The notes beneath the pieces are model-generated. The model made no database searches. It was not told where the DNA came from and saw nothing but the letters and a program-made list of their open reading frames with translations. Position numbers and translations under genes: made by a program. A stretch of 64,000 nt of DNA from Ligilactobacillus animalis KCTC 3501 = DSM 20602. Lineage in GTDB: Bacteria; Bacillota; Bacilli; Lactobacillales; Lactobacillaceae. This document shows, piece after piece, positions 49,197-59,088 of the stretch. The stretch spans positions 123,725-187,724 of the forward strand of contig NZ_AYYW01000032.1 of assembly GCF_001434535.1 (NCBI RefSeq), written 5' to 3'. The first letter of the stretch is position 1; each line of letters begins with the position of its first letter.

Positions 49197-49826
49197 CTAC
49201 TTAGTACCAAACAAGCGGTCACCCGCGTCACCTAAACCAGGAACAATATAACCATTTTCATCAAGACGATCATCCAAAGCAGCAGCGAAAATATCGATAT
49301 CTGGATGTGCTTTACGTAAAGCTTCCACACCTTCTGGCGCAGCAACTAAACACACAAACTTGATCGATTGCGCACCGCGCTTCTTCAAAGCATCTACAGC
49401 CATGATAGCTGAACCACCAGTTGCCAACATTGGATCGACCACAAAAACTTCACGACTAGCTAGATCGCTAGGCATCTTAACGAAATATTCGTGTGGTTGC
49501 ATCGTTTCTTCATCACGATACATCCCAATGTGACCAACTTTAGCAGCAGGGATAAGATTCAAAATACCTTCTACCATCCCAAGTCCAGCCCGTAAGATCG
49601 GTACAACGACGACTTTCTTACCAGCCAAACGTTTTTTGTATGTCTTGCCCATCGGTGTTTCAATCTCAACATCTTCTAACGGCATCTCACGTGAAACTTC
49701 ATATGCCATCAAAGTTGCGATCTCATCGACACATTGACGAAATTCCCGTGTCCCGCAATCCTTGTCGCGAATGATCGTTAGTTTATGTTGGATCAATGGA
49801 TGATCTAAGACTTCAAATTTACCCAT
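49197..49826 (-). CDS. upp: Uracil phosphoribosyltransferase
   Basis: A 209-residue salvage enzyme joining uracil and PRPP to give UMP. The PRPP-binding loop is [17 protein letters not shown] near residue 128, and the uracil-binding C-terminal end is [17 protein letters not shown]. Commonly located before atp in lactobacilli. Confidence 0.97.
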   Translation of the reverse strand: MGKFEVLDHPLIQHKLTIIRDKDCGTREFRQCVDEIATLMAYEVSREMPLEDVEIETPMGKTYKKRLAGKKVVVVPILRAGLGMVEGILNLIPAAKVGHIGMYRDEETMQPHEYFVKMPSDLASREVFVVDPMLATGGSAIMAVDALKKRGAQSIKFVCLVAAPEGVEALRKAHPDIDIFAAALDDRLDENGYIVPGLGDAGDRLFGTK

Positions 49827-49904
49827 TGTTAAAATTCCTCCTTTGTCTAGCTCTGCTACTTATTTTAGCCGAAAACGCGCCTATTTGCTACTATTCGCGT
49901 TAAA

Positions 49905-50933
49905 TTATTTATTCTTACTGAATTCCTTAAAGAAAACATTTCCAGCCGCTTTCTTTAAGCGGTTCATATAAGCTTCACCTAAACCTGTCTCGGCAACGCC
50001 TGCACATAAAATGTAGTCTTGGCTATCAAAAGTTCTGAGACCCGAAAAGAGCCTACTGCTAGCACTCTTGACGTCTGTGCCTAACGAGTAGCCTGCGATA
50101 TTTTCTGGTAGCTCAGACACTTTAGCTACTTCTGGCTCAAAAGCCATCACGCCGATCTTAGCCGTTTGTGCCTTAGCCCAAGCCAAAGCTTCTTCCCACT
50201 CAGCAGCATTTACGATCAAGACCTGAGCATCAGGAGCATAGTGCTTGTATTTCATCCCGGGAGCTTTAGGTGTCTCGGCTTGACCAACATGATGCTTATC
50301 TGAACGCACTTCACAACCTAAAATTTCGCTGATCTGCTCGGGTGTGACTGCTCCTGGACGCAAAACAGTCGGCACAGCGGTACTTAAGTCAACGATCGTG
50401 GATTCGACCCCAACCGTAGTCGGACCATCATCAACGATCCCTTTGATCTTACCTTCCAAGTCATGAAAGACGTGTTCGGCTGTCGTAGGGCTCGGTTTGC
50501 CCGAAGAGTTAGCTGATGGTCCAACTAATGGGACTCCAGCTTCTTTGATCAATTCTAGCGTTGTTTGATTGTCAGGCATCCGAAAGGCCGCGGTCTTTAA
50601 GCCACCCGTGACTGCATTGGGCAGTGAATCGGGTTTGATCGGCAAAATGATCGTCAACGAGCCCGGCCAAAAGGCATCCATCAATTTTTGGGCTGCTGTA
50701 GGCAATTTTTCGACGTAGCGTTCGACCATTTCCCGTGAACAAACCGTCACGATCAAAGGATTATCTGACGGACGTCCTTTAGCAAGATAAACGCGTTTGA
50801 CCGCTTGAGCGTTAGTTGCATCGGCCCCTAGCCCATAAACGGTCTCAGTCGGAAAAGCGACCAACTCGCCCAACTGTAGTTCTTTAGCGGCCAAAGCAAC
50901 TTTATCTGGTGTATAGATCTCAGTTATCAGCAC
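49905..50933 (-). CDS. L-threonylcarbamoyladenylate synthase (Sua5/YwlC type)
   Basis: A 342-residue enzyme making the precursor of tRNA t6A37. The YrdC domain has LVAFPTETVYGLGADATN, KGRPSDNPLIV and GPSANSSGKPSPT; a linker APGMKYKHYAPDAQV leads to the C-terminal Sua5 domain. The length identifies the two-domain Sua5/YwlC form. It lies 19 bases after prmC in the prfA-prmC-sua5 order usual in Firmicutes. Confidence 0.95.
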   Translation of the reverse strand: MLITEIYTPDKVALAAKELQLGELVAFPTETVYGLGADATNAQAVKRVYLAKGRPSDNPLIVTVCSREMVERYVEKLPTAAQKLMDAFWPGSLTIILPIKPDSLPNAVTGGLKTAAFRMPDNQTTLELIKEAGVPLVGPSANSSGKPSPTTAEHVFHDLEGKIKGIVDDGPTTVGVESTIVDLSTAVPTVLRPGAVTPEQISEILGCEVRSDKHHVGQAETPKAPGMKYKHYAPDAQVLIVNAAEWEEALAWAKAQTAKIGVMAFEPEVAKVSELPENIAGYSLGTDVKSASSRLFSGLRTFDSQDYILCAGVAETGLGEAYMNRLKKAAGNVFFKEFSKNK

Positions 50934-50952
50934 TATTATTTCCTCTTTTCTA

Positions 50953-51789
50953 TTAAAAACTCACTTTTACCATCCGGTCATGTCCGGTGATATCCTGGCG
51001 TAATTCGACTTTAGCTGTCGGATAAGCTTGGCTAAAGATCTCGACTACACTTGGACCTTGTTGAAAGCCGATCTCTAAATAGAGCTTACCGTGTTCTGTC
51101 AGATGTTGGCTGAGCTTTTCAGCTAATTTCTTATAAAGATATAAGCCTTCATCTGGCGCAAATAAAGCCGTTTTAGGTTCATGCTCTAAAACACTTTTAT
51201 CCATTAATTCTGCCTCTGATTCGGCAATATACGGGGGATTTGAGACGATCACATCAAATTTGCCCGTGATATTTTGGAAAAGATCACTTTCGATCAACGT
51301 GGCCTCTAGCTTCAAGGCTTGCTTGTTTTCTTTAGCAACTGCTAGGGCTTGGGAAGAAATATCACTTAAAGTCACTTCCCAAGCAGGACGTTCATGTTTC
51401 AAACTTAGCCCGATCGCTCCGGTACCAGTCCCGATATCTAAGACCCGCAGCGAAGTTTTAGGCTCGGCTTCCAAGATCCACTCGACCAATTCTTCTGTCT
51501 CTGGTCGTGGGATCAAGGTTGCTTCGCTGACTTTGAACTCCAAGCCAAAAAAGTTAGCTTTTCCTAGCAAATATTGGGCTGGGTAATCTTGGCAGTATAA
51601 TTTGACATTGGTAAAAAAGCGCTCTAATTGTTCAGCTGACAATTGCGTCTGATAGTTCATCAACATCTCTGTTGTACTCCAATTCATCTGGCCTTGCAAG
51701 AGCAGATCAGCGGCACTTGGATCTTTCCCATGATCTTTGATAAAAGAAAAAGCCCATTGCTGAGCTTTAAAAACTGTCATTTTATCCAT
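50953..51789 (-). CDS. prmC: Peptide chain release factor N5-glutamine methyltransferase
   Basis: A 278-residue SAM methyltransferase that methylates the Gln of the GGQ motif in release factors. SAM binding is at [15 protein letters not shown] near residue 113, catalytic [13 protein letters not shown] near 183. Its start overlaps the end of prfA, its substrate gene, by 8 bases. Confidence 0.95.
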   Translation of the reverse strand: MDKMTVFKAQQWAFSFIKDHGKDPSAADLLLQGQMNWSTTEMLMNYQTQLSAEQLERFFTNVKLYCQDYPAQYLLGKANFFGLEFKVSEATLIPRPETEELVEWILEAEPKTSLRVLDIGTGTGAIGLSLKHERPAWEVTLSDISSQALAVAKENKQALKLEATLIESDLFQNITGKFDVIVSNPPYIAESEAELMDKSVLEHEPKTALFAPDEGLYLYKKLAEKLSQHLTEHGKLYLEIGFQQGPSVVEIFSQAYPTAKVELRQDITGHDRMVKVSF

Positions 51790-52867
51790 TTTGTAATTCT
51801 TCTAAGGCTTTAGTTTGATCGTAAAGAACTAAAGCATCGATCACATCTTCTAATTCACCGTTCATGATCCGGTCAAGCTTGTTCAAGCTCAAGCCGATCC
51901 GGTGATCAGTCACGCGGTTTTGTGGATAGTTGTAAGTTCTGATCCGTTCAGAACGATCCCCAGTACCGACAGCAGATTTACGGTTTTCGTCATAAGCACT
52001 TTGCTCTTGGGCAGCATAATAGTCATAGACACGTGCGCGCAAGATCTTCATTGCTTTTTCACGGTTTTGTTGTTGTGAACGTTGATCTTGCATAGCAACA
52101 ACGATCCCCGTTGGCAAGTGAGTCATCCGCACAGCTGAAGATGTCTTGTTGATATGCTGACCACCGGCACCAGAAGCGCGGTAAACGTCAACTCTGATAT
52201 CTTTTGGATCGATCTCGATCTCAACATCTTCTTCTTCGGGCATGACAACTACAGTAGCCGTTGAGGTATGCACTCGACCTTGAGATTCAGTTACAGGGAT
52301 CCGTTGAACACGGTGAGCCCCAGATTCATATTTCAACTTAGAGTAAACGCTTCGACCATTGATGAGCAATGCGATTTCCTTGAAACCACCTACTTCTGTC
52401 ATCGTCTTGTCGATAACTTCAATGTTCCACCCTTGATGTTCAGCATACTTGCTGTACATCGTGAATAGATCGCCCGCAAATAGACTCGCTTCATCCCCAC
52501 CAGCAGCGCCACGGATCTCCATGATGATGTTTTTATCATCGTTAGGGTCCTTAGGTAGAAGTAAGATCTTGATCTCTTCTTCTAATTGTTCTTTTTCAGT
52601 CTTTGAACTTGCCAATTCTTCTTTGACCATCGTTGTCATTTCATCATCGTCAAGTCCAGCACTGAGCATCTCTTCGTCATCTTTGATCTGTTGGATGACT
52701 TGCTTATATTTGTTATACTTTTCGACTGTTTCACGCAGATCGGCCATCTCTTTTGAAAGTTCCATAAAGCGCTTAGTATCTGCGATCACATCCGGATCAG
52801 AGAGCAATTCGCCGAGTTCTTCATACCGATCTTCAAGCATTTGCAATCTGTCAAATAACTTATCCAT
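51782..52867 (-). CDS. prfA: Peptide chain release factor 1
   Basis: A 361-residue RF1 that reads UAA and UAG. The hydrolysis motif is [15 protein letters not shown] near residue 230; the N-terminal coiled coil begins [18 protein letters not shown]. The start is ATG 52867, preceded by AAGGAGAAT; the long frame to 52999 is not translated. RF1 looks intact, so UAG and UAA should terminate normally, which matters for the nonsense codons seen elsewhere in the window. Confidence 0.96.
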   Translation of the reverse strand: MDKLFDRLQMLEDRYEELGELLSDPDVIADTKRFMELSKEMADLRETVEKYNKYKQVIQQIKDDEEMLSAGLDDDEMTTMVKEELASSKTEKEQLEEEIKILLLPKDPNDDKNIIMEIRGAAGGDEASLFAGDLFTMYSKYAEHQGWNIEVIDKTMTEVGGFKEIALLINGRSVYSKLKYESGAHRVQRIPVTESQGRVHTSTATVVVMPEEEDVEIEIDPKDIRVDVYRASGAGGQHINKTSSAVRMTHLPTGIVVAMQDQRSQQQNREKAMKILRARVYDYYAAQEQSAYDENRKSAVGTGDRSERIRTYNYPQNRVTDHRIGLSLNKLDRIMNGELEDVIDALVLYDQTKALEELQNG

Positions 52868-52877
52868 AAAATTCTCC

Positions 52878-53468
52878 TTATTTAATAGTATTGTTTGTAT
52901 CAGTTGGTGGCGCGACGTAATGTTTACGGCACACCGGATAGTAAGATTCATTGCCACCGATCTCGATCTGCTTGCCATCATAAACAGGCTTGCCATCATT
53001 GACCCGTAAGTTCATGATCGCTTTTTTGTTGCAGAACCAGCAGATCGTTTTCATCTCTTCGATCTTATCCGCATATAGTAGTAAATATTTTGAACCTTCA
53101 AAAAGTTCATTACGGAAATCATTTTTCAAGCCAAATGTCATCACGGGGATATTTAATTCATCGACCACCCGTGTTAATTCTAAAACATGATGCTTACTCA
53201 AAAATTGAGCTTCATCGACCAAAACACATGCAGCGTTTGGGTCTAGTTCTTTGACCTTAGCCAAAAGGTCATCTTCCCCAAAGATCGGAAATGCCTTACG
53301 CTTAAGGCCGATCCGGCTCGAAACATAACCGACTTCATCGCGGTCATCCAAGCCACTAGTCATAATAATTACGCTTTTATCTTGCTCTTCATAATTATGG
53401 GCGACTTTTAAGATCTCGATCGTCTTGCCGCTGTTCATTGCTCCATAGCGGAAAAAAAGCTGTGCCAC
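52878..53468 (-). CDS. tdk: Thymidine kinase
   Basis: A 196-residue class II thymidine kinase. P-loop [16 protein letters not shown] near residue 5; [14 protein letters not shown] near 90; the zinc ligands are ICWFCNKKA and PVCRKHY. I choose GTG 53468 (start VAQLFFRYG), as the ATG at 53480 abuts AAAAGG. It is followed by prfA after 10 bases. Confidence 0.94.
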   Translation of the reverse strand: MAQLFFRYGAMNSGKTIEILKVAHNYEEQDKSVIIMTSGLDDRDEVGYVSSRIGLKRKAFPIFGEDDLLAKVKELDPNAACVLVDEAQFLSKHHVLELTRVVDELNIPVMTFGLKNDFRNELFEGSKYLLLYADKIEEMKTICWFCNKKAIMNLRVNDGKPVYDGKQIEIGGNESYYPVCRKHYVAPPTDTNNTIK

Positions 53469-53641
53469 TAACGCCACCATCCTTTTAATAGTTCCTAAAC
53501 TAGTATATATGATTTATGCGTAAATTTCATTAATAAATTTGTTAGATGTTGCTATCAGCTAGGCTCGACCCGTTTTTCTGCGCACTGATCTAGATTTTAT
53601 GGTAAGATACAAGTTGACATAAAAAAATCGGAGGAAATTTC

Positions 53642-54991
53642 ATGTCATTTAAAAGTTCAATCGCAATTACTGCGGGTAAAACTTCTCACTGGTTCTTGCA
53701 TAACTTTATGCACGGTGGGACCTCTCTGCCTGGTAAATTAACTTTAAAAATTGATCCTGATGTTTTAAAAGCTTTAGCTAAAGATTACGAGATCGTGATC
53801 ATCACTGGGACCAATGGTAAAACACTGACGACCGCTTTGACTGTAAAAGCGCTCCAAGCTAAATACGGTAATGTTTTGACTAATAAGAGCGGTTCTAATA
53901 TGAAACAAGGGATCGTGACCGCCTTTTTGACAGCTCAAAAAACGAGCTCTGGCAAAAAGCTCGCTGTCCTTGAAACCGATGAGGCCAATGTGCCGATCGT
54001 CTGTGAATATATCAAACCAAAAATGTTCGTGTTGACTAACCTTTTCCGTGATCAAATGGATCGCTATGGTGAGATCTACACGACTTATGACAAGATCTTA
54101 AAAGGTGTGTTGATGCATCCTGACGCACTTGTTCTTGCAAATGGAGATGCACCTATATTTAATAGTAAGGAACTACCTAATAAAGTTATTTATTACGGTT
54201 TTGCAGATAAAGCTGAAAAAGACCAACTCGCACCAGCTAACACCGATGGGCTGTTGTGTCCTAGTTGTCAACATATCTTGCATTTCAAATACCGTTCTTA
54301 CAGCAACTTAGGTAAATACTTCTGCCCGCATTGTGGCTTCAAGCGCCCTGAATTGACTTACAAAGTCGATCAGATCAGTGCTCAAACTCCACAATCTTCT
54401 AAATTTACGATCAATGGACATGAAGTTGAGTTGCACATCGGTGGGACTTACAACATCTATAACGCCCTAGCCGCTTATGCAGTCGGCTCACAGCTAGATG
54501 TCGAACCCGAAACGATCTGCCAAGCGCTCAGTCAAAATGACGAAAAGGTCTTTGGACGTCAAGAAGTTATCGATCTTGATGGCAAAGAAGTGACTATGAT
54601 CTTGGTCAAAAACCCAGTTGGCCTTGACCAAGTTTTAGAAATGATCAAGACCGATGATAAACCATTTTCACTGGCAGTCTTGTTGAATGCCAATTACGCT
54701 GACGGGATCGATACGAGCTGGATCTGGGATGGTGATTTTGAAAACTTACCATTTGACAAGATCCCTAGTGTCTTGACCGGGGGTGAACGTTACAAAGACA
54801 TCACATTCCGGTTGCGCGTAGCTGGTGTTCCCGAAGAAAACTTTGCGCAACGTGAAAGTCTAAAAGACGTCTTAGCTTATCTCAAAACGATGCCAACAGA
54901 ACACATCTACGTACTAGCAACCTACACTGCAGTCTTGCAATTACGGAAACTTTTAGCAGATGAAGGCTATATCAAGGGAGGCATGGATTAA
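53642..54991 (+). CDS. murT: Lipid II isoglutaminyl synthase, Mur ligase subunit MurT
   Basis: A 449-residue Mur-ligase homologue with the P-loop ITGTNGKTLTTALTVKA near residue 58. A zinc ribbon inserted in the central domain has CPSC and CPHC, and the C-terminal DUF1727 domain follows. With GatD it amidates the D-Glu of lipid II. ATG 53642 follows TCGGAGG. gatD follows after one base, so the two are translationally coupled. Confidence 0.96.
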   Translation: MSFKSSIAITAGKTSHWFLHNFMHGGTSLPGKLTLKIDPDVLKALAKDYEIVIITGTNGKTLTTALTVKALQAKYGNVLTNKSGSNMKQGIVTAFLTAQKTSSGKKLAVLETDEANVPIVCEYIKPKMFVLTNLFRDQMDRYGEIYTTYDKILKGVLMHPDALVLANGDAPIFNSKELPNKVIYYGFADKAEKDQLAPANTDGLLCPSCQHILHFKYRSYSNLGKYFCPHCGFKRPELTYKVDQISAQTPQSSKFTINGHEVELHIGGTYNIYNALAAYAVGSQLDVEPETICQALSQNDEKVFGRQEVIDLDGKEVTMILVKNPVGLDQVLEMIKTDDKPFSLAVLLNANYADGIDTSWIWDGDFENLPFDKIPSVLTGGERYKDITFRLRVAGVPEENFAQRESLKDVLAYLKTMPTEHIYVLATYTAVLQLRKLLADEGYIKGGMD

Positions 54992-54992
54992 T

Positions 54993-55697
54993 ATGAAATA
55001 CCAACTTCACTTAGCACACCTTTATGGCGATCTACTGAACACTTATGGTGATATCGGTAATGTTTTAGTCTTAGAATACTATGCTAAACAGATGGATATC
55101 GAGTTGACTTCAGAAGTTATCTCACTTGACCAACCGTTTGATGCTACGAAATTCGACATTGCCTTTTTCGGTGGTGGTCAAGATTATGAGCAAGTCATCG
55201 TTTCTAAGGATATCCAAGCCAAAAAACAAGCTTTGACTGATTATATCGAAGACGGCGGTCCAATGCTTGCGATCTGTGGGGGCTACCAATTACTAGGTAA
55301 ATATTATATCGGGGCAAATGGCGAGCGCATCGAGGGGATCTCCGCACTTGATCATTACACCGAAAGCCAAGACAATAACCGCTTCATCGGCGATATCGTG
55401 ATCGAAAACGAAGAAACAGGGCAAAAATACCATGGTTTTGAAAACCACAATGGTGTCACCTATCTCGGTAAAGATGAACGTCCTTTAGGAAAAGTCATCA
55501 GTGGCCACGGTAACAACGGTAAAGACCAGGGTGAAGGTGCGATCTATAAGAATGTCTACTGTTCTTACTTCCACGGCCCGATCTTAGCCCGCAACGGTGA
55601 ATTGGCTAAGCGGATCTTACTGACAGCTTTGAAGCGTAAGTATCCTGAAGCTGATCTAACTGCTCAAGAAGAACTAAAAATCAAACCAACATATTAA
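54993..55697 (+). CDS. gatD: Lipid II isoglutaminyl synthase, glutaminase subunit GatD
   Basis: A 234-residue class I glutamine amidotransferase-like subunit. The nucleophile Cys is in AICGGYQLLGKYY near residue 93 and the catalytic His in CSYFHGPIL near 189. It supplies ammonia to MurT. The ATG at 54993 is preferred over the in-frame start at 54960, which lies inside murT. Confidence 0.95.
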   Translation: MKYQLHLAHLYGDLLNTYGDIGNVLVLEYYAKQMDIELTSEVISLDQPFDATKFDIAFFGGGQDYEQVIVSKDIQAKKQALTDYIEDGGPMLAICGGYQLLGKYYIGANGERIEGISALDHYTESQDNNRFIGDIVIENEETGQKYHGFENHNGVTYLGKDERPLGKVISGHGNNGKDQGEGAIYKNVYCSYFHGPILARNGELAKRILLTALKRKYPEADLTAQEELKIKPTY

Positions 55698-55720
55698 CCA
55701 AAATGTTGGGTGTACACTTT

Positions 55721-55753
55721 CTGGTATGGATAAAAATTCCATACCAGTTTTTT
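55721..55753 (+). terminator. Terminator of murT-gatD
   Basis: CTGGTATGGA-TAAAAAT-TCCATACCAG followed by TTTTTT. Confidence 0.9.
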
Positions 55754-55756
55754 GCG

Positions 55757-55791
55757 TAAAAAAAACACTTCCCACATTTCTGTAGGAAGTG
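55757..55791 (-). terminator. Terminator of manA
   Basis: On the minus strand CACTTCC and GGAAGTG flank the loop, followed by eight T residues. Confidence 0.85.
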
Positions 55792-55843
55792 CCGTACGGG
55801 TCTATCCATATCAGTTGACGGACACCCGACTTTTCAACTTTAA

Positions 55844-56809
55844 CTATGCTTTTTTACCCGGTTCAGAAGCAATCAACATCATCTTTCCAGCCAACGTCCA
55901 AGATTTAACGGCATAAGGTAAGATAAAATGCATCCCCTTCTTGAGTTCATAGGTACGACCCTCTACTTCCAACTGGCCGTTTCCATCTAAGACTGAGGCC
56001 AGTGTATATGGTGCTTGCTGGCGTTCAAAGGTCGCACTACCATCGATCTCCCATTTATAAACGGCAAAGAAATCAGTATCGACAAAACGGGTAACTTTTT
56101 TATCCCCTGTTACAGTCGTTTGAATATCCAATTTAGGATCAACATGGGGAACGTTGGTCACATCGATCGATTGCTTCAAATGCAACTCCCGCTTTTTACC
56201 AGTCGTTTTATCGACCCGATCAAAATCATACAAGCGATAAGTCGTATCTGAACTTTGTTGCGTCTCTAGGACCATGATCCCTTTACCGATCGCATGGATC
56301 GTACCGGCTGGAACATATAGGAAATCACCGGCTTTGACTGGGATCTTGCGTAACAACTTATCCCATTGTTTATTTTCGATCATCTCAGCTAACTCTTCAC
56401 GCGTCTTAGCATGATGACCGTAATACATCTGAGCTCCTTCATCGGCAGCCAATACATACCAGCATTCGGTCTTGCCCAATTCACCTTCATGTTCTTTAGC
56501 ATAAGCATCATCGGGGTGGACTTGTACGGAAAGATCGGCTTTAGCATCCAAGATCTTCGTCAATAGTGGGAAAACATCGCCCTTAGCATCACCAAAAACT
56601 TCACGGTGCTTATCCCAGACCTCCGTCAAAGTCAAACCTTTATATGGTCCATTTTCAACGATCGCTGGTCCATGTTGGTGCGCTGAGATCGCCCAACATT
56701 CGCCTGTATGATCACTTGGGATCTGATAACCGTACTCGGTATATAACCGGTCGCCACCCCAAATTTTTTCTTGAAAATATGGTTCTAAAAATAATGGTTC
56801 ACTACTCAT
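55844..56809 (-). CDS. manA: Mannose-6-phosphate isomerase, class I
   Basis: A 321-residue cupin enzyme interconverting fructose-6-P and mannose-6-P. Zinc ligands are visible in LSVQVHPDD (Gln, His), KTECWYVL (Glu) and PAGTIHAIGKG (His). Of the clustered ATGs I prefer the one at 56809 (MSSEPLFLEPY), matching the family start. Single gene. Confidence 0.94.
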   Translation of the reverse strand: MSSEPLFLEPYFQEKIWGGDRLYTEYGYQIPSDHTGECWAISAHQHGPAIVENGPYKGLTLTEVWDKHREVFGDAKGDVFPLLTKILDAKADLSVQVHPDDAYAKEHEGELGKTECWYVLAADEGAQMYYGHHAKTREELAEMIENKQWDKLLRKIPVKAGDFLYVPAGTIHAIGKGIMVLETQQSSDTTYRLYDFDRVDKTTGKKRELHLKQSIDVTNVPHVDPKLDIQTTVTGDKKVTRFVDTDFFAVYKWEIDGSATFERQQAPYTLASVLDGNGQLEVEGRTYELKKGMHFILPYAVKSWTLAGKMMLIASEPGKKA

Positions 56810-56882
56810 ATTCATCATCGCCTCATCTAAAAGTCTATACTTTTATTCTATCACACTCATATAAATTGTAAACCTTTTCCAC

Positions 56883-57884
56883 TCAGTCCTTTTCTGCCAG
56901 ATACGTTGCGATGATCTTATCACGCCATTCTAAAAATACTTCATTATCAGCACTTGGATGCACGCGATTTGATAAAACGATCAAGGCATTTTTCCCTTTT
57001 TGATCAAGTAACATAAAAGTCCCAGTAAATCCAGTATGATAGAGACAAGGCGTGTTATTGCGATCATAGCGCAGATCCCAGCCCAGTGAACGACCAAGAT
57101 CGTGGGTCGGAGTATGATCAGCATAGAGCATCGCGACCGTTTCTGGCGCTAACACTCCCGGGATCGTTTGGGGAGCAAGCATCCATTTAGCAAATTTCAC
57201 CAGATCGGCCAAATTAGAAAATAACCCTGCCGACCCACAATGCTCACCCAAAATAAAAGCTTTAGGATCATGGACTTCACCTTGGATCAAGCCTCTAGTC
57301 GCCGTTAACTCAGTGGGCACACACTGCTTTTTTTCCGGAGTAAAGGTCGAAGCTTTCATGCCTAATGGCCGTAAGACCTCAGTCGTGATCACCGCTTGTA
57401 CCGGTCGGTGGTAAAAAGCTTCGATGATCTGTCCGAGTAAGATCAGCCCGATATCTGCATAAACGACCTTTTTCCCCAACCAAGCAGCTGGCTTCAAAGT
57501 ATATAAAGCCGCCATTAATTCCACTGGTGGTAATTGATCACGATTTTTTATGTAACCACTAAGAGCAGACGTGTGGGTCAATAAGTGGCGTAGAGTCACC
57601 CTTTGATCGGTGAACCGCGGTAAATATTTAGCGACCCGATCGTCTAATCGTAGTTTTTTTGCCTCTAACAGCTGTAAGATCACCGTCGTCGTCCCAATGA
57701 CCTTCGTCAACGAAGCCAGATCATATAAAGCTCCCTCTTCTAGTGGTTTTACCGTTGGAACTAGTTGCTTATTGCCAAAGACTTCAGTTTGGATATCGTC
57801 TTGGCAGATCATAGCATAGGAGACCCCAGGGACGATCTTTTGGTCTACCAGCTGGTGTAGTAAGGCAGCTGTCTTTTCGTTCAT
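56883..57884 (-). CDS. Serine hydrolase of the beta-lactamase class C / PBP-like fold
   Basis: A 333-residue protein with the nucleophile motif SLTK in ALYDLASLTKVIGTT near residue 54, YADIGLI at the YxN position near 143, and HTGFTG (the KTG equivalent) near 292. No signal peptide is seen, so it is cytoplasmic. These proteins are esterases, DD-peptidases or amidases; there is no basis to call it a resistance enzyme. The ATG overlaps the stop of the upstream phosphatase gene (ATGA). Confidence 0.88.
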   Translation of the reverse strand: MNEKTAALLHQLVDQKIVPGVSYAMICQDDIQTEVFGNKQLVPTVKPLEEGALYDLASLTKVIGTTTVILQLLEAKKLRLDDRVAKYLPRFTDQRVTLRHLLTHTSALSGYIKNRDQLPPVELMAALYTLKPAAWLGKKVVYADIGLILLGQIIEAFYHRPVQAVITTEVLRPLGMKASTFTPEKKQCVPTELTATRGLIQGEVHDPKAFILGEHCGSAGLFSNLADLVKFAKWMLAPQTIPGVLAPETVAMLYADHTPTHDLGRSLGWDLRYDRNNTPCLYHTGFTGTFMLLDQKGKNALIVLSNRVHPSADNEVFLEWRDKIIATYLAEKD

Positions 57885-58558
57885 GCTCGATTTTCCTCTT
57901 GTTTCAATTGATTGATATAGATGATCTCGAATTTACCATCAGCATAGTCTACCCGACTAGCCCGCGAATTGTCGACTAAAAATAGTGGTACATCGCCGTT
58001 CAACGACTCTAAGAAATTCGACAAGATCAAACCATGCGTTACGATCAAAATGTTGCAATCTTTGCCTTCATATTCACAGGCGATCGTCTTTAAAGCTCGG
58101 GTAAAGCGCTGTTCGAGGTGAACTGAAGTCTCGATCTCTTCTTCACCATCCATCGTCCGAAAAAGCTCGGTCAACTCAGAGACGTGCTCTTCATTGGCAA
58201 AAGCCCGCAAGATCTTGCGCAACCCTAGCGTTCGCAAAGCTGTAGGGACCATCGTAAAATTATTGGCTTCTTCAAATTTACCAAAACTCAATTCACGCAG
58301 ATCGGGATCACTATAGATCGGTGGATAACCCTGTTTATTTTCCGCGAGAATATAGCGCGCTGTTTCTTGGGTCCGCTGAAGATCACTCGTATAAACAGCC
58401 TCAAACCGGATATTTTCCAACTCTTTGCCTAGTCGCTTGGCCATGCGGATCCCTTTTTTGGTCAACGGAGAATTCGTTGTCCCCTGCAATCGGCGTGATC
58501 GATTCAAACGCGTCTGTCCGTGGCGGACTAAATAAAAATGTATCACTATTTTCACCAA
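57881..58558 (-). CDS. Histidine phosphatase family protein (phosphoglycerate mutase-like)
   Basis: A 225-residue protein with the phospho-His motif FYLVRHGQTRLNRSRRLQG near residue 8, the second arginine in SDLQRTQETA and the C-terminal His in LIVTHGLILSNFL near 165. Probably a small-molecule phosphatase rather than a glycolytic mutase. The start is uncertain among TTG 58558, GTG 58555 and GTG 58546. Coupled to the serine hydrolase downstream. Confidence 0.88.
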   Translation of the reverse strand: MVKIVIHFYLVRHGQTRLNRSRRLQGTTNSPLTKKGIRMAKRLGKELENIRFEAVYTSDLQRTQETARYILAENKQGYPPIYSDPDLRELSFGKFEEANNFTMVPTALRTLGLRKILRAFANEEHVSELTELFRTMDGEEEIETSVHLEQRFTRALKTIACEYEGKDCNILIVTHGLILSNFLESLNGDVPLFLVDNSRASRVDYADGKFEIIYINQLKQEENRA

Positions 58559-58693
58559 CTCTTTTTTTCTAAAAATACCTATCTCTATTATAGATTTACC
58601 ACGCCAACATGCAAAACATTTTACCTAAAACTTCTCGCAACCATAATTCAAATGATTGTGCTAAAATGTTGATAGACAATGGGGGTAGTATTT

Positions 58694-59023
58694 TTGGCAA
58701 GTAATTCTGATTCGATTTTCAACGTTTTATCATATTTGAAGCGCCATCCTGAAAAGATCTTTGCTTTGAGATCACGTTATGACAATGTGATCCAGATCTT
58801 TTTCAAAGATGCGGTCAAAGTCGCTGATGCAAATATTTATTTTCCTGACAACAAATTAATGGTCAATTGTCTGACTGATGATTTTTTAGCTCAAAACGGT
58901 GATCTTTTAGACAGCTTTTGGCAACTAGCTGGTCACGACTACATCGATCATCATGAAATTTGGGCTACAACATCACATTTGACCGAGAAAAATATGTACT
59001 TATTGGAGCTCTCATTTGAATAG
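58694..59023 (+). CDS. Hypothetical protein, 109 residues
   Basis: A soluble acidic protein with SIFNVLSYLKRHPEKIFALR, QIFFKDAVKVADANIY and DYIDHHEIWATTSHLTEKN. TTG 58694 lies 8 nt after GGGGG and is the likely start; ATG 58679 overlaps that site. No family recognised. It is flanked by divergent and convergent genes and ends at a long hairpin. Confidence 0.7.
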   Translation: MASNSDSIFNVLSYLKRHPEKIFALRSRYDNVIQIFFKDAVKVADANIYFPDNKLMVNCLTDDFLAQNGDLLDSFWQLAGHDYIDHHEIWATTSHLTEKNMYLLELSFE

Positions 59024-59030
59024 TATGAGA

Positions 59031-59080
59031 CAAAGCACCAAGGATCTCACCAATATCGTGATGAGGTCCTTGGTGCTTTG
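59031..59080. terminator. Bidirectional terminator
   Basis: CAAAGCACCAAGGATCTCA and its near-inverse TGAGGTCCTTGGTGCTTTG between converging genes. Confidence 0.85.
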
Positions 59081-59088
59081 CGCTTTGA

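Noticed and set aside
51782..52867. Stop-codon reassignment to explain the internal stops
   Set aside because: RF1 is intact and TAA/TAG end most genes here, so general reassignment is excluded; only gene-specific readthrough remains possible.
52449..53009. A 186-codon Ser-rich plus-strand ORF
   Set aside because: It is antisense to prfA and tdk; its composition is what reverse-complemented coiled-coil codons give.
56883..57884. Possible beta-lactamase
   Set aside because: The SxxK/HTG pattern is shared by esterases and peptidases, and there is no signal peptide for export.
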